Part shown: one piece after another, positions 1 to 8,042 of the stretch
Numbering within the stretch: position 1 is the first letter of the stretch
How the letters are laid out: every line of letters starts with the position of its first letter
Origin: Bacillota bacterium
Lineage (GTDB): Bacteria; Bacillota; Limnochordia; Limnochordales; DUMU01
Length of the DNA stretch: 64,000 bases
NCBI GenBank assembly: GCA_012839805.1
Contig: DUMU01000001.1
Span: forward strand, 1 to 64,000
Reading direction: 5' to 3'
Made by a program: the position numbers and the translations under genes
Notes under the pieces: model-generated
The model's database searches: none
What the model saw: the letters and a program-made list of their open reading frames with translations, nothing else
Told to the model about the DNA's origin: nothing

Positions 1-2
1 CG

Positions 3-1724
3 GGGACGGCGGGGGAGGCGGGGGTGGGCCTCGCCAGTATCGTCAGGCCGGGGGCGACCGTGCTCATCAAGCCCAACATCGTGGGGCCGAGCGTCCCGGG
101 GGGCGGCCGGATAACGGATTACCGGGTGGTTCAGGAACTGGTGAACCTGGCGCGTGAGGCAGGCGCCCGCCGGGTGATAGTGGCGGAAGACCCGGTGGAC
201 AGTTCATGGGATTATGCATTCACAGTAGCCGGTTACAAGCGGATTTCCGGTGCGGAACTCTACGACCTGGACGCGAAGGCTTCGGAGTGCTATGAGGTGC
301 AACTCGACCCGAGCCTCAGCCTCACCGGTCACTCCTGGTACATGCCTCGCATTTGGTTCGACGCGGACGTGATCATCGACGTTGCCATCATGAAGACCCA
401 CTCCAACGCCGGCGTCACCCTGGCGCTCAAGAACATCGGCATCGGCGTACCGCCCCAGTCAGTGTATGCCCCCCGCCCGGGCGGCTCCAAGAACATCCTG
501 CACGATCGGAACATCGACCTCGTCATTCCCGAGATCAACGCGCTGCGCCGGGCCGACCTCTACGTGATCGACGGCATGGTCGCCGGCGAAGGCGAAGGCC
601 CGGTCACCCCGACCCCCCGCCGCATGAACCTGGTCCTTGCCTCCCGAGACCCCGTAGCTCTCGACACCATTGCCACGCTCGTCATGGGTTACGACCCGGC
701 CGATATCGCTCACATCGTCTACGCGGCGGGGCTCGGCCTCGGTACCAACGACCCCGCCCGCATCACCGTGGTCGGACAGCCGCTCAGCGCGGTCCGGGCC
801 GATCCGCCCTTCGTGCGGCCGCGCCCCGGCGGCGGAACTCCCTACAAGCGGGCTACCGTCATCCTGCGGGCAGTTCACCCGGTGAAAGTAGACGGCCGGC
901 TGGAAGCGGCAGAGTGGGAAACGGGAGCACCTCCGCTCGCTCCGGCCGAACTGGCTGCCCCCAATACCGCCGGCCCGGCCGGCCAGGTCGCGACCGGCCA
1001 GGTCGTGGAAGGGAAGACGCATTGGAAGGGGCCCTCTGACGCTTCGGCCCGGTTCTACCTTCGCTATGACGATGACCACCTTTACTTCGCCATCGAGCTG
1101 AACGACGACGCCATCGTGCCCGGTCCGGGCGCTCCGGCCGGTACGACCGCCGGTACTGGCCGAACGGTAAACACGGCAGGCGCGACCGGCGACCAAATAC
1201 GGATACGGCTGGGCGCGCGGGAAAAGCCGCTGGCAACGGCCACCAAGCCGGTGGGCCTCTTCACTTTCGTGATTCCCGGGGTGGCCGTCAAAGGGACGGC
1301 GGCGGTGGGCGTCCCCACCTCAACCCCAACCCTTATTTACCTGCGTGAAGAGTCGTCCTCCCGCACGACTCCGGCGCCGGCGCTGGTCGCCATCCCGGGC
1401 GCGCAGGCATGCTGGCGTCGAAACGAAAACGATACGGGCGCGGCCGGCCGGAGGCAGTCTGCCGGTTCTGCCGGCCCTGGCTATGCTTGGATCGTGGAGG
1501 GCTTCATACCACTCGAGTCGGTGGCGAAACTGCCGGCAGTTCAGCAGAATAAAGACAAGCAGTACTTTTTGAACCACCTGCTTCACCGGGGTCGCGAGAT
1601 TGCTTTCGACGTCGAGTTCTTAGACGTTGACTCCGGAGAGCCCTCCCCCAGCCTGCTGATCTGGTCCGGCGGCGGGAGGCTGCCTTTCGACCGGGTGGAG
1701 ATGGGGCGCGCACTCTTTTTGTGA
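3..1724 (+). CDS. DUF362 protein with C-terminal CBM9-like domain (5' truncated)
   Basis: The reading frame is open to the left edge of the window. The first in-frame start is GTG at 24, but the sequence there is already inside the conserved DUF362 beginning (VLIKPNIV), so the true start lies upstream. Residues about 1-265, counted from position 24, form the DUF362 domain, with the typical KTHSNAGVTLALKNIGIG segment. This family is poorly characterised and often found with iron-sulfur proteins. The C-terminal half (from about residue 275: VDGRLEAAEW, then LYFAIELNDD) resembles the CBM9/DOMON-like fold seen in secreted carbohydrate-binding proteins. Two low-complexity Gly/Ala/Thr stretches lie inside that domain. 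The pairing of a normally cytoplasmic domain with a CBM9-like one is unusual. Function unknown. Confidence 0.75.
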   Translation, partial: GTAGEAGVGLASIVRPGATVLIKPNIVGPSVPGGGRITDYRVVQELVNLAREAGARRVIVAEDPVDSSWDYAFTVAGYKRISGAELYDLDAKASECYEVQLDPSLSLTGHSWYMPRIWFDADVIIDVAIMKTHSNAGVTLALKNIGIGVPPQSVYAPRPGGSKNILHDRNIDLVIPEINALRRADLYVIDGMVAGEGEGPVTPTPRRMNLVLASRDPVALDTIATLVMGYDPADIAHIVYAAGLGLGTNDPARITVVGQPLSAVRADPPFVRPRPGGGTPYKRATVILRAVHPVKVDGRLEAAEWETGAPPLAPAELAAPNTAGPAGQVATGQVVEGKTHWKGPSDASARFYLRYDDDHLYFAIELNDDAIVPGPGAPAGTTAGTGRTVNTAGATGDQIRIRLGAREKPLATATKPVGLFTFVIPGVAVKGTAAVGVPTSTPTLIYLREESSSRTTPAPALVAIPGAQACWRRNENDTGAAGRRQSAGSAGPGYAWIVEGFIPLESVAKLPAVQQNKDKQYFLNHLLHRGREIAFDVEFLDVDSGEPSPSLLIWSGGGRLPFDRVEMGRALFL

Positions 1725-1910
1725 ACCGGCTCGCATGGTACTGTGGCCGCGGGTGCCGGCGCAAGGCGCGCCGGCCCAACCTGGCGCCGGAGCTGCCACT
1801 GGTACTGTATGAGTGGGGCGGAGCCGGGGCCGCTAAGGTGGGCCGGGGGGTTGGAGAGCAGTGTGGCGGGAGGGCTACATTAAATAGAAAGGGTGGGAAG
1901 CGTGGGCGGG

Positions 1911-2264
1911 ATGGATGAACCGGCGCGTGAAGCAACTGCGACGCCGGCGGGCTATCTCGTGTACACTACGACCTCATCGGAGGAAGAGGCCCTGCGTATC
2001 GGCCGGGCCGTCGTGGAGCAGCACCTTGCCGCCTGCGCCAACGTGCTGCCGGGGATCACGTCGATCTATCCGTGGCATGGCCGCATCAACGAGGATTCCG
2101 AGGCATGGTTGCTGCTCAAGACGACGGCAACCCGGCTGGCCGCCTTGATCGCTCGCATTCGCGAACTCCATTCCTACGAGCTGCCGGCCATCAACGCGAT
2201 TCGGATTGACCAGGGGCTGCCCGAGTTCTGGGACTGGGTCAAGGGGTGGGTGGATCCGGCCTGA
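1911..2264 (+). CDS. cutA: CutA-like divalent-cation tolerance protein
   Basis: A small protein of about 117 residues matching the CutA1 family along its whole length. It has an N-terminal strand (YLVYTTTSSEEEA), the conserved ACANVLPGITSIYPWHG core, a central LLLKTT strand and a C-terminal helix ending in WDWVKGWVDPA. CutA1 forms very stable trimers with a ferredoxin-like, PII-like fold. It was named for copper tolerance in E. coli, but its true role is still unsettled. The ATG at 1911 is chosen over an in-frame GTG at 1893, whose AAAGG is too close to act as a ribosome site. It lies 20 bases before the next gene, with which it may be co-transcribed. Identity is secure; function is not. Confidence 0.88.
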   Translation: MDEPAREATATPAGYLVYTTTSSEEEALRIGRAVVEQHLAACANVLPGITSIYPWHGRINEDSEAWLLLKTTATRLAALIARIRELHSYELPAINAIRIDQGLPEFWDWVKGWVDPA

Positions 2265-2284
2265 GAGCGGGGTGATTCAATAAA

Positions 2285-3226
2285 ATGAGCGAAGCAGAGG
2301 ATAGCACAGTACGTCCGCTGGCCCCGGTGGGCTGGATCGGCCTGGGGATCATGGGCCGGCCGATGGCGGCCAACCTCCTGCGGGCCGGTTATCCCCTTAC
2401 TGTTTTCAGTCGCCGTCGGTCGAGTGCAGATGAACTGGTGGCGGCGGGAGCCGTCTGGGCCGGTTCACCCGCGGAGGTAGCTGCCGCCAGCGAGGTTGTC
2501 TTCACCATGGTGACGGATTCGGCGGCGGTGGAAGAGGTAGTGCTGGGTAGGGAAGGGGTCCTGAGCGGCGCTCACCCCGGCCTGATCCTGGTGGACATGA
2601 GCACGATCGCCCCGGCGATGAGCCGCAAGATCGCGGCCGAGGCACAAAAGCGGGGCGTGAGATGCCTCGATGCTCCCGTCAGTGGCGGTGAAAAAGGGGC
2701 CCGGGAAGGAACCCTCTCAATCATGGTGGGGGGCGACGTCGAAACCCTCGCCGCCTGCCGTCCCTTGCTTGAAGTTCTCGGCAAGAAGATCACGTACGTC
2801 GGACCGGCGGGGGCAGGCCAGACCTTGAAGCTCGTCAACCAGGTGGTCTGCGGGCTCAACCTCCTGGCCATGGCGGAAGGGCTGGCGCTGGCCGATCGAG
2901 CCGGCCTCGACCTCAAGACCGTGCTCGAAGCCATCACCGGGGGAGCGGCCAGTTCGTGGATGCTGGAAAACCTGGGGCCGAAGGTGGCCGCCGGTGATTT
3001 CGACCCGGGGTTCACGGTTAGGCTCCAACAGAAAGATTTGCGCCTGGCGCTGGAGATGGCTGCGGAGCTGGCCCAGCCGCTCCCCGGTACCGCCCTCGTC
3101 CACCAGTTGTTCCGGTATCTCGAGGCGCGAGGGGAATCAGAAGAGGGGACACAGGCGCTCTACAAAGTACTGCGGCAACCCGGGTTAAGGGGCTCAACGA
3201 GGATATCCGCCGGCGGGAACGAGTAA
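2285..3226 (+). CDS. NAD(P)-dependent beta-hydroxyacid dehydrogenase (HIBADH/GarR family)
   Basis: A protein of 313 residues, normal length for the 3-hydroxyisobutyrate / tartronate semialdehyde reductase family. It has the N-terminal Rossmann motif GLGIMGRPMAANL, the substrate-binding signature DAPVSGGEKGAREGTL near residue 130, and the catalytic-lysine segment KLVNQVV near 180. The C-terminal helical domain ends at QALYKVLRQPG. These enzymes interconvert short beta-hydroxyacids and semialdehydes using NAD(P)H in the cytoplasm. The exact substrate (hydroxyisobutyrate, tartronate semialdehyde, succinic semialdehyde or other) cannot be read from the sequence, and the neighbours do not suggest a pathway. 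Start ATG follows a GGGGTGA sequence. Confidence 0.88.
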   Translation: MSEAEDSTVRPLAPVGWIGLGIMGRPMAANLLRAGYPLTVFSRRRSSADELVAAGAVWAGSPAEVAAASEVVFTMVTDSAAVEEVVLGREGVLSGAHPGLILVDMSTIAPAMSRKIAAEAQKRGVRCLDAPVSGGEKGAREGTLSIMVGGDVETLAACRPLLEVLGKKITYVGPAGAGQTLKLVNQVVCGLNLLAMAEGLALADRAGLDLKTVLEAITGGAASSWMLENLGPKVAAGDFDPGFTVRLQQKDLRLALEMAAELAQPLPGTALVHQLFRYLEARGESEEGTQALYKVLRQPGLRGSTRISAGGNE

Positions 3227-3484
3227 TCCGCGCCATCCTTGTCCCTCCGGGTGATGTGGGAGTATTCACCCATCCATCTGCCAGAGGCGGGGTGGCCCTT
3301 CCTGCTTCAAGGGGCCCCCAGGACCCTCTACACTTTTGCACCAGCATACCGGACACTACTCTTGGCCTGAGCCATGATCAGGCCGTAGGGCTGGACCGAC
3401 CCGAACTAAAGCCCCTGGAGAGGGAAGCTGCTGCGCGGGTTCTGGGCAGCAACCCTTGCATTTGCGCAACCTTTCTCCGATGAA

Positions 3485-3520
3485 TGGGGAAGCCCGCCTC
3501 CTTCAGGGGTGGCAGGACGA
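3485..3520 (+). mobile_element. Possible IS200/IS605-type right-end hairpin remnant
   Basis: The 380 bases between the dehydrogenase and the antitoxin gene hold no convincing gene. Within it, about 3494-3514 can fold as a seven-pair stem (CCGCCTC with GGGGTGG, two G-U pairs) around a CTTCA loop, preceded by GGGGAAGC. This resembles the subterminal hairpin at the right end of IS200/IS605 elements. No transposase frame was recognised next to it. The call rests on shape and loop sequence only and is weak. Confidence 0.2.
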
Positions 3521-3607
3521 GCCGCGTGACGTGGAATCCCTGCCGTACGGCCGAGAGTGCTACGCGGTGAGCTGGGGGGTGCGCTACTTGCGGGAGGGAA
3601 TGCGGTT

Positions 3608-3922
3608 ATGCCGGAGATTACAGATGCCCGCCCTGCTCAGGTTGAGGCACAAAAGCCCCAAGCCGTGGTGGTAGACAAGAGGGGAAGAATTGCGATTCCA
3701 GTTAAGCTCCGCAAGAGGCTGCAGATAGAGCCGGGGGACACGCTCTTTGTTGTCCAGAAGGGTGATGGCCTGGTTGTGGTCAACCCCCGGGCACTTTTCG
3801 AAGAGCTGGAGAAGGCGGCGGAGGAGTATCTCGAAAAGGGAGGGCCCGTGATCTCCCTCGAGGACTTCTGCAAAGAGGAGGGGATTGACCTTGCCTCAGT
3901 CAGGAAGCAGCAGGCCGACTGA
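3608..3922 (+). CDS. AbrB/MazE-type antitoxin (SpoVT-AbrB DNA-binding domain)
   Basis: A protein of 104 residues starting at ATG 3608, about 10 bases after a GGGAGGG ribosome site. Residues about 20-63 are a swapped-hairpin AbrB-type domain: VVVDKRGRIAIPVKLRKRL, then IEPGDTLFVVQKGDGLVVV. The acidic C-terminal tail, with helices ELEKAAEEYLEK and LEDFCKEEGIDLASV, is typical of antitoxins that wrap a toxin. Such proteins usually repress their own operon and neutralise the downstream toxin. A short RelE-like frame with its own ribosome site overlaps the 3' end but is broken, so this antitoxin may be an orphan. An AbrB-like regulator without toxin is the alternative. Confidence 0.8.
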   Translation: MPEITDARPAQVEAQKPQAVVVDKRGRIAIPVKLRKRLQIEPGDTLFVVQKGDGLVVVNPRALFEELEKAAEEYLEKGGPVISLEDFCKEEGIDLASVRKQQAD

Positions 3923-4013
3923 GCCGTGCAAGGTTGTGCTGACTCCTCCAGCTGCGAAGGACCTGAAGGACTTAAGGCAATTTCGCGAGAGTTCCCAGGG
4001 TGCGCAGGGGTAG
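3891..4013 (+). pseudogene. Broken RelE/ParE-like toxin remnant
   Basis: A TTG at 3891, seven bases after a strong GAGGAGGGG ribosome site inside the antitoxin gene, opens a frame of 40 codons that stops at TAG 4011. The peptide contains KVVLTPPAAKDLKDLRQF, which resembles the first strand and helix of RelE/ParE toxins (pattern V-x-L-T-P-x-A-x-K-D-L). A full toxin needs about 85-95 residues. The next 180 bases show no clear continuation in any frame, so the gene looks decayed. The overlap and translational coupling are those of a toxin gene. Similarity is by eye over about 20 residues only. Confidence 0.4.
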
Positions 4014-4203
4014 TTTCTCTTCGACATGTCGGAGTATTGGCGATGGAAGGCCCAATCGGACAGGAATTGCGCGCCATTACTTGCCATCACGCCTGAGCCG
4101 GGGCCAGGTTGTTTAGTGGCGTTCTACAGCCTCAATTGCTTGACGGCGCGACTTGCACAGTTGCAGCTTTAGCCGGCGTTTGCTCTGTGGAGCGAACAGC
4201 CGT

Positions 4204-6675
4204 TCAGCGGTCAGGGCCGGTGGGGATAGGATACCGGCCGATCGCGGTACGACGGCTTTGCCAGTACGGGTCGTCTACCTCACTTAGCTGAACCACCGGC
4301 TCCCCCTGGGTAGTCGCATGAATGAACTCGAAGTGCGAGATCGCCATCCCCACGTGGCCGTAATCGTTGAAGAAGATCAGGTCGCCGGGCAGGAGATCGG
4401 CCCGGCGGACCGGCCAGGACGGGTGCAGCCCGAACGGGGCGGCGCCGCTTCTCTGTCGCAGGTAGTCGGCCTGTTGATGGGCATCTCGGGGCAGAAAGAG
4501 CCCGTGGAGCCGGTAAAGAAGCTGCACGAACCCTGAGCAATCGAGACCGAAGCTGGAGGTTCCGCCCCAGCGGTAGGGCAGGCGCAGGAAGCGGCGGGCG
4601 GTGCGGACGAGAGAGGCACGGAGCTGGGCGGGAGTTTGCCAGGACCATTCGTCACGTCCCGGAGTCAGGTCCCGGGCCTGCATGAACCCCGCAAGGCCTC
4701 CTGGCAGCTCCACGGCCACCCATTCGGGCCGAACTCCGGGTGGGCGGTCCGCCGGTTCACCGGTGAGGTCGGTCCCGGTGGTGGTGGGCTCTGCCTTGTC
4801 CTCCGAAACGACTTTTTCCGCCCGGACGGGAACTCCCAGCGGCAAGGTGACGAGCAACCGGCTCTTGATGGAAGGGCGCGCGTACACGTTGGCAAAGAGC
4901 TGCTTGACGGTGTATATGCGGGACCCGGGGGAGTCTGAGGGCACACCCGCCGCCCGGGTCGAGCTTTCGGGGGTGGCCCGGAAGGAGGAGGAGAAGGGCA
5001 CGCTCGGTGTTAGAGAGCCAGCGGCCGGGGAGCTGACCGCCGGCGGGGCAAGGGGAGCGGAATCGAGCCAGCGGTCGGCGGCTGCAGGCGACAGTTCACT
5101 ACGGTTGAACTGCCGGCCGCAACTAGGCAGCAGGAAGCCCTCGTAGCCGTCGTACTCCAGCCGCACTCTCCACCACCTGCGGGCGTTCGTCGGGACCCCA
5201 TCGTCGGCGGGATCGGCCGGCGCTGTCTTGCCGGCGGGGTCGAGGAGGTCGAGGATCTGGAAGGTCTCGCCCATGCGGGCCTGGGTAACGACCTCGGAGT
5301 CTTCGCTGGGTTCCCGGTGAAGGCAGGCTACGGGGACGATGATGTATCCGCGCGGCGGGAGGACGGGAGATGTCTCGCCCGTAGCTTCCTCACCAGGCGG
5401 CGGGTAGCCGGCAGCTAGGGAGCGGTCGATGTAGCGGGCGAGCTTGGCCTCGTCTACGGAGAGGCCGAGGCCGGGGCCTTCCGCCAGGTACTGCCGGACG
5501 GGTTCGGTGACGCCGGCGGGGATAACGGAGATAGGGGGCTGCCCTCCTTCATCGGGCCTCCCTTCATCGGGGTGGAGACCTGGGCTCGGGCCCTTGGCTT
5601 GCGGATCGCTCTCGGAGCGGATGCCCGCGCTGGTGGGCTGGGCACCGCCGTCGGGCCGGACGATGTCATCGGCCAGGTCGAAGTACCCGTCCAAATCGAT
5701 GTAGTGAACATTACCCAACCCCAGAGCCACGCTGAGCCCGGCCGTGATTCCCACGCGGCTTTCGATCATGCACCCGATCATCGCCTTCATGCCGGCCGCT
5801 TCTGCCAGGCGAACCAGGAGCGCCGCGTTGGTCGGCCCGCCGCATTTCATGAGCTTGATGTTCACCATGTGGGCGGACCGGAGGTGGATGACCTCGAGCA
5901 GGCTCGCAGCGTCTTTCACGGCCTCGTCGGCCACGATGGGGATGGGACTGCGGCGGGTGACCTCGGCCAGACCCGCCAGGTCCTCGGCTTTGACCGGTTG
6001 TTCGATCAACTCGACGCCGGCGCCCGCTTTGTCCAGGGCCTCGACCAGGGCCACGGCCTGGTCCACGGTGTAGCCCTGGTTGGCGTCGAGCAAGAGCTGC
6101 CAACCGTGGCCAAAGCGACGTCTCAGCTCCAGCACCCGCCCGAGGTCCTCGTCCGGATCGAGCCCGATCTTCACCTTGATGCTGCGGAAACCTCGAGCCA
6201 GCAGTTCACCAACTTCGGCGGTCGTCTCTTCTCGTCCCTTGATCCCGATGCTCATGGTCGCCGGGAGGGACCGGCGGGCGCCGCCCAAAAGTTCCCGAAC
6301 CGATCGTCCCAGCACCTGCCCCCGCAGGTCCCAGAGGGCCATGTCCACGGCAGCCCGAGCCGACGGGAACGCGGCCAGTTCCTCCTCGGCCAGGGTACGC
6401 AGGGCCTCTTGCTCGAACGGGTTGCGGCCCACAAGCCGCGCCGCGGCCCATTCCCGCAGGGCCCGATACACCTCGGCCCTCCGCTCGCCGGTGACCTCGG
6501 CCACGGCCACCGCCTCGCCCCAGCCAACGCGCCCCTCATCGGTTTCGAGCCGGAGCAGAATCCCCTCCCACGCCGTGCGAGTAGCGTACGCCACCTGGAA
6601 GGCGGTCCGCCTGGGAACCCGCACCGGAATCGCCTCGGCTTTGACGATCCACCCTGCCTTCGACTGCGCCTCCAT
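4204..6675 (-). CDS. Fused L-Ala-D/L-Glu epimerase and SH3b-NlpC/P60 endopeptidase (YkfB-YkfC fusion)
   Basis: One chain of 823 residues joining two murein-peptide enzymes. Residues 8-415 are an enolase-superfamily dipeptide epimerase: KVK (K167, K169), metal ligands D198, E225 and D250, K274, and the DLD motif (327-329) that marks Ala-Glu epimerases through binding of the dipeptide amino group. Near 343-395 a Pro/Gly-rich insert precedes the family's C-terminal GPGLGLSVD segment. Residues about 443-520 and 587-672 look like two SH3b domains, then NlpC/P60 (about 685-815) with C713, H774 and H786. In Bacillus, YkfB and YkfC are separate neighbouring genes: YkfC releases L-Ala-D-Glu from murein peptides and YkfB epimerises it. 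No signal peptide, so cytoplasmic recycling is likely. ATG follows AGGAGG. No frame break was seen. Confidence 0.9.
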   Translation of the reverse strand: MEAQSKAGWIVKAEAIPVRVPRRTAFQVAYATRTAWEGILLRLETDEGRVGWGEAVAVAEVTGERRAEVYRALREWAAARLVGRNPFEQEALRTLAEEELAAFPSARAAVDMALWDLRGQVLGRSVRELLGGARRSLPATMSIGIKGREETTAEVGELLARGFRSIKVKIGLDPDEDLGRVLELRRRFGHGWQLLLDANQGYTVDQAVALVEALDKAGAGVELIEQPVKAEDLAGLAEVTRRSPIPIVADEAVKDAASLLEVIHLRSAHMVNIKLMKCGGPTNAALLVRLAEAAGMKAMIGCMIESRVGITAGLSVALGLGNVHYIDLDGYFDLADDIVRPDGGAQPTSAGIRSESDPQAKGPSPGLHPDEGRPDEGGQPPISVIPAGVTEPVRQYLAEGPGLGLSVDEAKLARYIDRSLAAGYPPPGEEATGETSPVLPPRGYIIVPVACLHREPSEDSEVVTQARMGETFQILDLLDPAGKTAPADPADDGVPTNARRWWRVRLEYDGYEGFLLPSCGRQFNRSELSPAAADRWLDSAPLAPPAVSSPAAGSLTPSVPFSSSFRATPESSTRAAGVPSDSPGSRIYTVKQLFANVYARPSIKSRLLVTLPLGVPVRAEKVVSEDKAEPTTTGTDLTGEPADRPPGVRPEWVAVELPGGLAGFMQARDLTPGRDEWSWQTPAQLRASLVRTARRFLRLPYRWGGTSSFGLDCSGFVQLLYRLHGLFLPRDAHQQADYLRQRSGAAPFGLHPSWPVRRADLLPGDLIFFNDYGHVGMAISHFEFIHATTQGEPVVQLSEVDDPYWQSRRTAIGRYPIPTGPDR

Positions 6676-6825
6676 TCATCCGGCCTCCTGTCGGATTGTG
6701 AACGGTGTGCCGACCCGACAACCTTCTGCCCCCAGGATAACATGAACCGGTGTCCTCTGCTGGCGCTGGCAGTCCTTGCAAACCAAGAGCGGGAAGGGCA
6801 TGATAGAAAACCGGGAGGGATATAG

Positions 6826-8010
6826 TTGAATTTCTGTTTCGTAGGTGAAATCACTTCCCCGTCGCTCGCCCGGTTCGTTGACGGGCTGCGCGAGGAGATG
6901 ATCCGGCACGGTCACGATTTTCTGCCCGAACCGGCCGATGACATCCAGCTGGTTTTCAATCTCATCGACCCCCAGCGGCCCCGGCCCTTTCGCCGCCGGG
7001 CCAAAGCCACCTTCGTCGTCTCGGTGGCCGAGGTTGACGAAGCGCGTAACGCCGGGGGTGAAGCAGCTCTTTCCTGGGCGCCGGGGGCGGGGGGAGCCGG
7101 GCCTGGCATTCTCAAAGAAGCCTACCCGCTGCTTATCCGGGCGGTCTCCAATCTACTGCTTTATCGAGTAAAGTCAGGCCGGGCCCACGGTGACGGGGGG
7201 CCGGTCCAACCGGGTGAACCGGTCTGGCGGACCCACTTCGTCACCCTAGAACAAGGTAGCTTCCCGGTCCCGGCTGAACTTGCCGACTGTTCACCGGAGT
7301 TTTTTGCTTACGTCTACCGCCGTCTTGAGCCCCTCGCCACTTCGCAGCTGATTATCGATAACGAATTCGTTCCCGACCTCGAGCCGGAGCTTTGGGAGGG
7401 CGACGAGCATACCGAAGAGATCTACTGGGCCGGCCAGCGCCTGGCCGAGCTCGATCTGCTGCCGGCACCTTTTCCCATCCAGGAGCTGCTGTCGCCGGCC
7501 GACTTCCGTCATGTCCAGCGGCTTTACAACCTGGGCGGCCTGAGCTACGGCAACATGAGCGTCCGGCATGACGAACGACGCTTCTGGATGAGCGCGAGCG
7601 GCGTCGATAAGTCCAGGATGCGAAAGGTCGGCGAAGAGATCCTGATGGTAAAGGACTTTGACGCCGCCCGGGGCGTTATCATCCTCAGCGTGCCACCCCA
7701 CATCGAAAAGCCCAACCGGGTGTCGGTGGATGCGATCGAGCATTGGATGATCTATCAAGAGCATCCGGGCGTGGGGGCGATCTTGCACATGCATGCCTGG
7801 ATACCGGGGATCGAGGCCACGGAGTTCAACTACCCGTGCGGTACGCGCCAACTGGCCACCGCGGTAGCCGAGAAGGTGCGGCAAGCCCCGGATCCCAACC
7901 GGGCCATCGTGGGACTGAAAAACCACGGCATGACCATCACCGGCCTGAGCCTGCACGAGATCTTCGAGCGGATCGAGGGCAAGGTCGTTCGTCAAGTGCC
8001 GATGTCGTGA
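6826..8010 (+). CDS. Class II aldolase/adducin-family protein with extra N-terminal domain
   Basis: A protein of 394 residues starting at TTG 6826, which sits behind GGGAGGG. Residues about 220-394 are a class II aldolase/adducin domain. The zinc ligands are visible as H321 and H323 (HMH) and H367 (KNHG), with E305 at the usual catalytic-acid position and SASGV at the phosphate/substrate loop. This superfamily includes fuculose- and ribulose-phosphate aldolases and epimerases and some dehydratases. Residues 1-215 are an additional domain that I do not recognise (starts NFCFVGEITSPSLARFVDGL). A dehydrogenase gene follows after 32 bases, suggesting a two-step sugar or polyol pathway. Substrate unknown. 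Confidence 0.78.
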   Translation: MNFCFVGEITSPSLARFVDGLREEMIRHGHDFLPEPADDIQLVFNLIDPQRPRPFRRRAKATFVVSVAEVDEARNAGGEAALSWAPGAGGAGPGILKEAYPLLIRAVSNLLLYRVKSGRAHGDGGPVQPGEPVWRTHFVTLEQGSFPVPAELADCSPEFFAYVYRRLEPLATSQLIIDNEFVPDLEPELWEGDEHTEEIYWAGQRLAELDLLPAPFPIQELLSPADFRHVQRLYNLGGLSYGNMSVRHDERRFWMSASGVDKSRMRKVGEEILMVKDFDAARGVIILSVPPHIEKPNRVSVDAIEHWMIYQEHPGVGAILHMHAWIPGIEATEFNYPCGTRQLATAVAEKVRQAPDPNRAIVGLKNHGMTITGLSLHEIFERIEGKVVRQVPMS

Positions 8011-8042
8011 AAAACCATCGTGAGAGTCTTTGGTGAACTGCC

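Noticed and set aside
1851-1881. Promoter TTGGAG...TACATT before cutA
   Set aside because: The spacing is 19 bases and both hexamers are weak; not convincing.
3256-3483. 75-codon frame between the dehydrogenase and the antitoxin gene
   Set aside because: No ribosome site, no recognisable family and shadow-like composition.
5572-6825. 417-codon plus-strand frame opposite the epimerase domain
   Set aside because: It is the antisense shadow of a strongly conserved enzyme in GC-rich DNA; its translation shows no recognisable motif.
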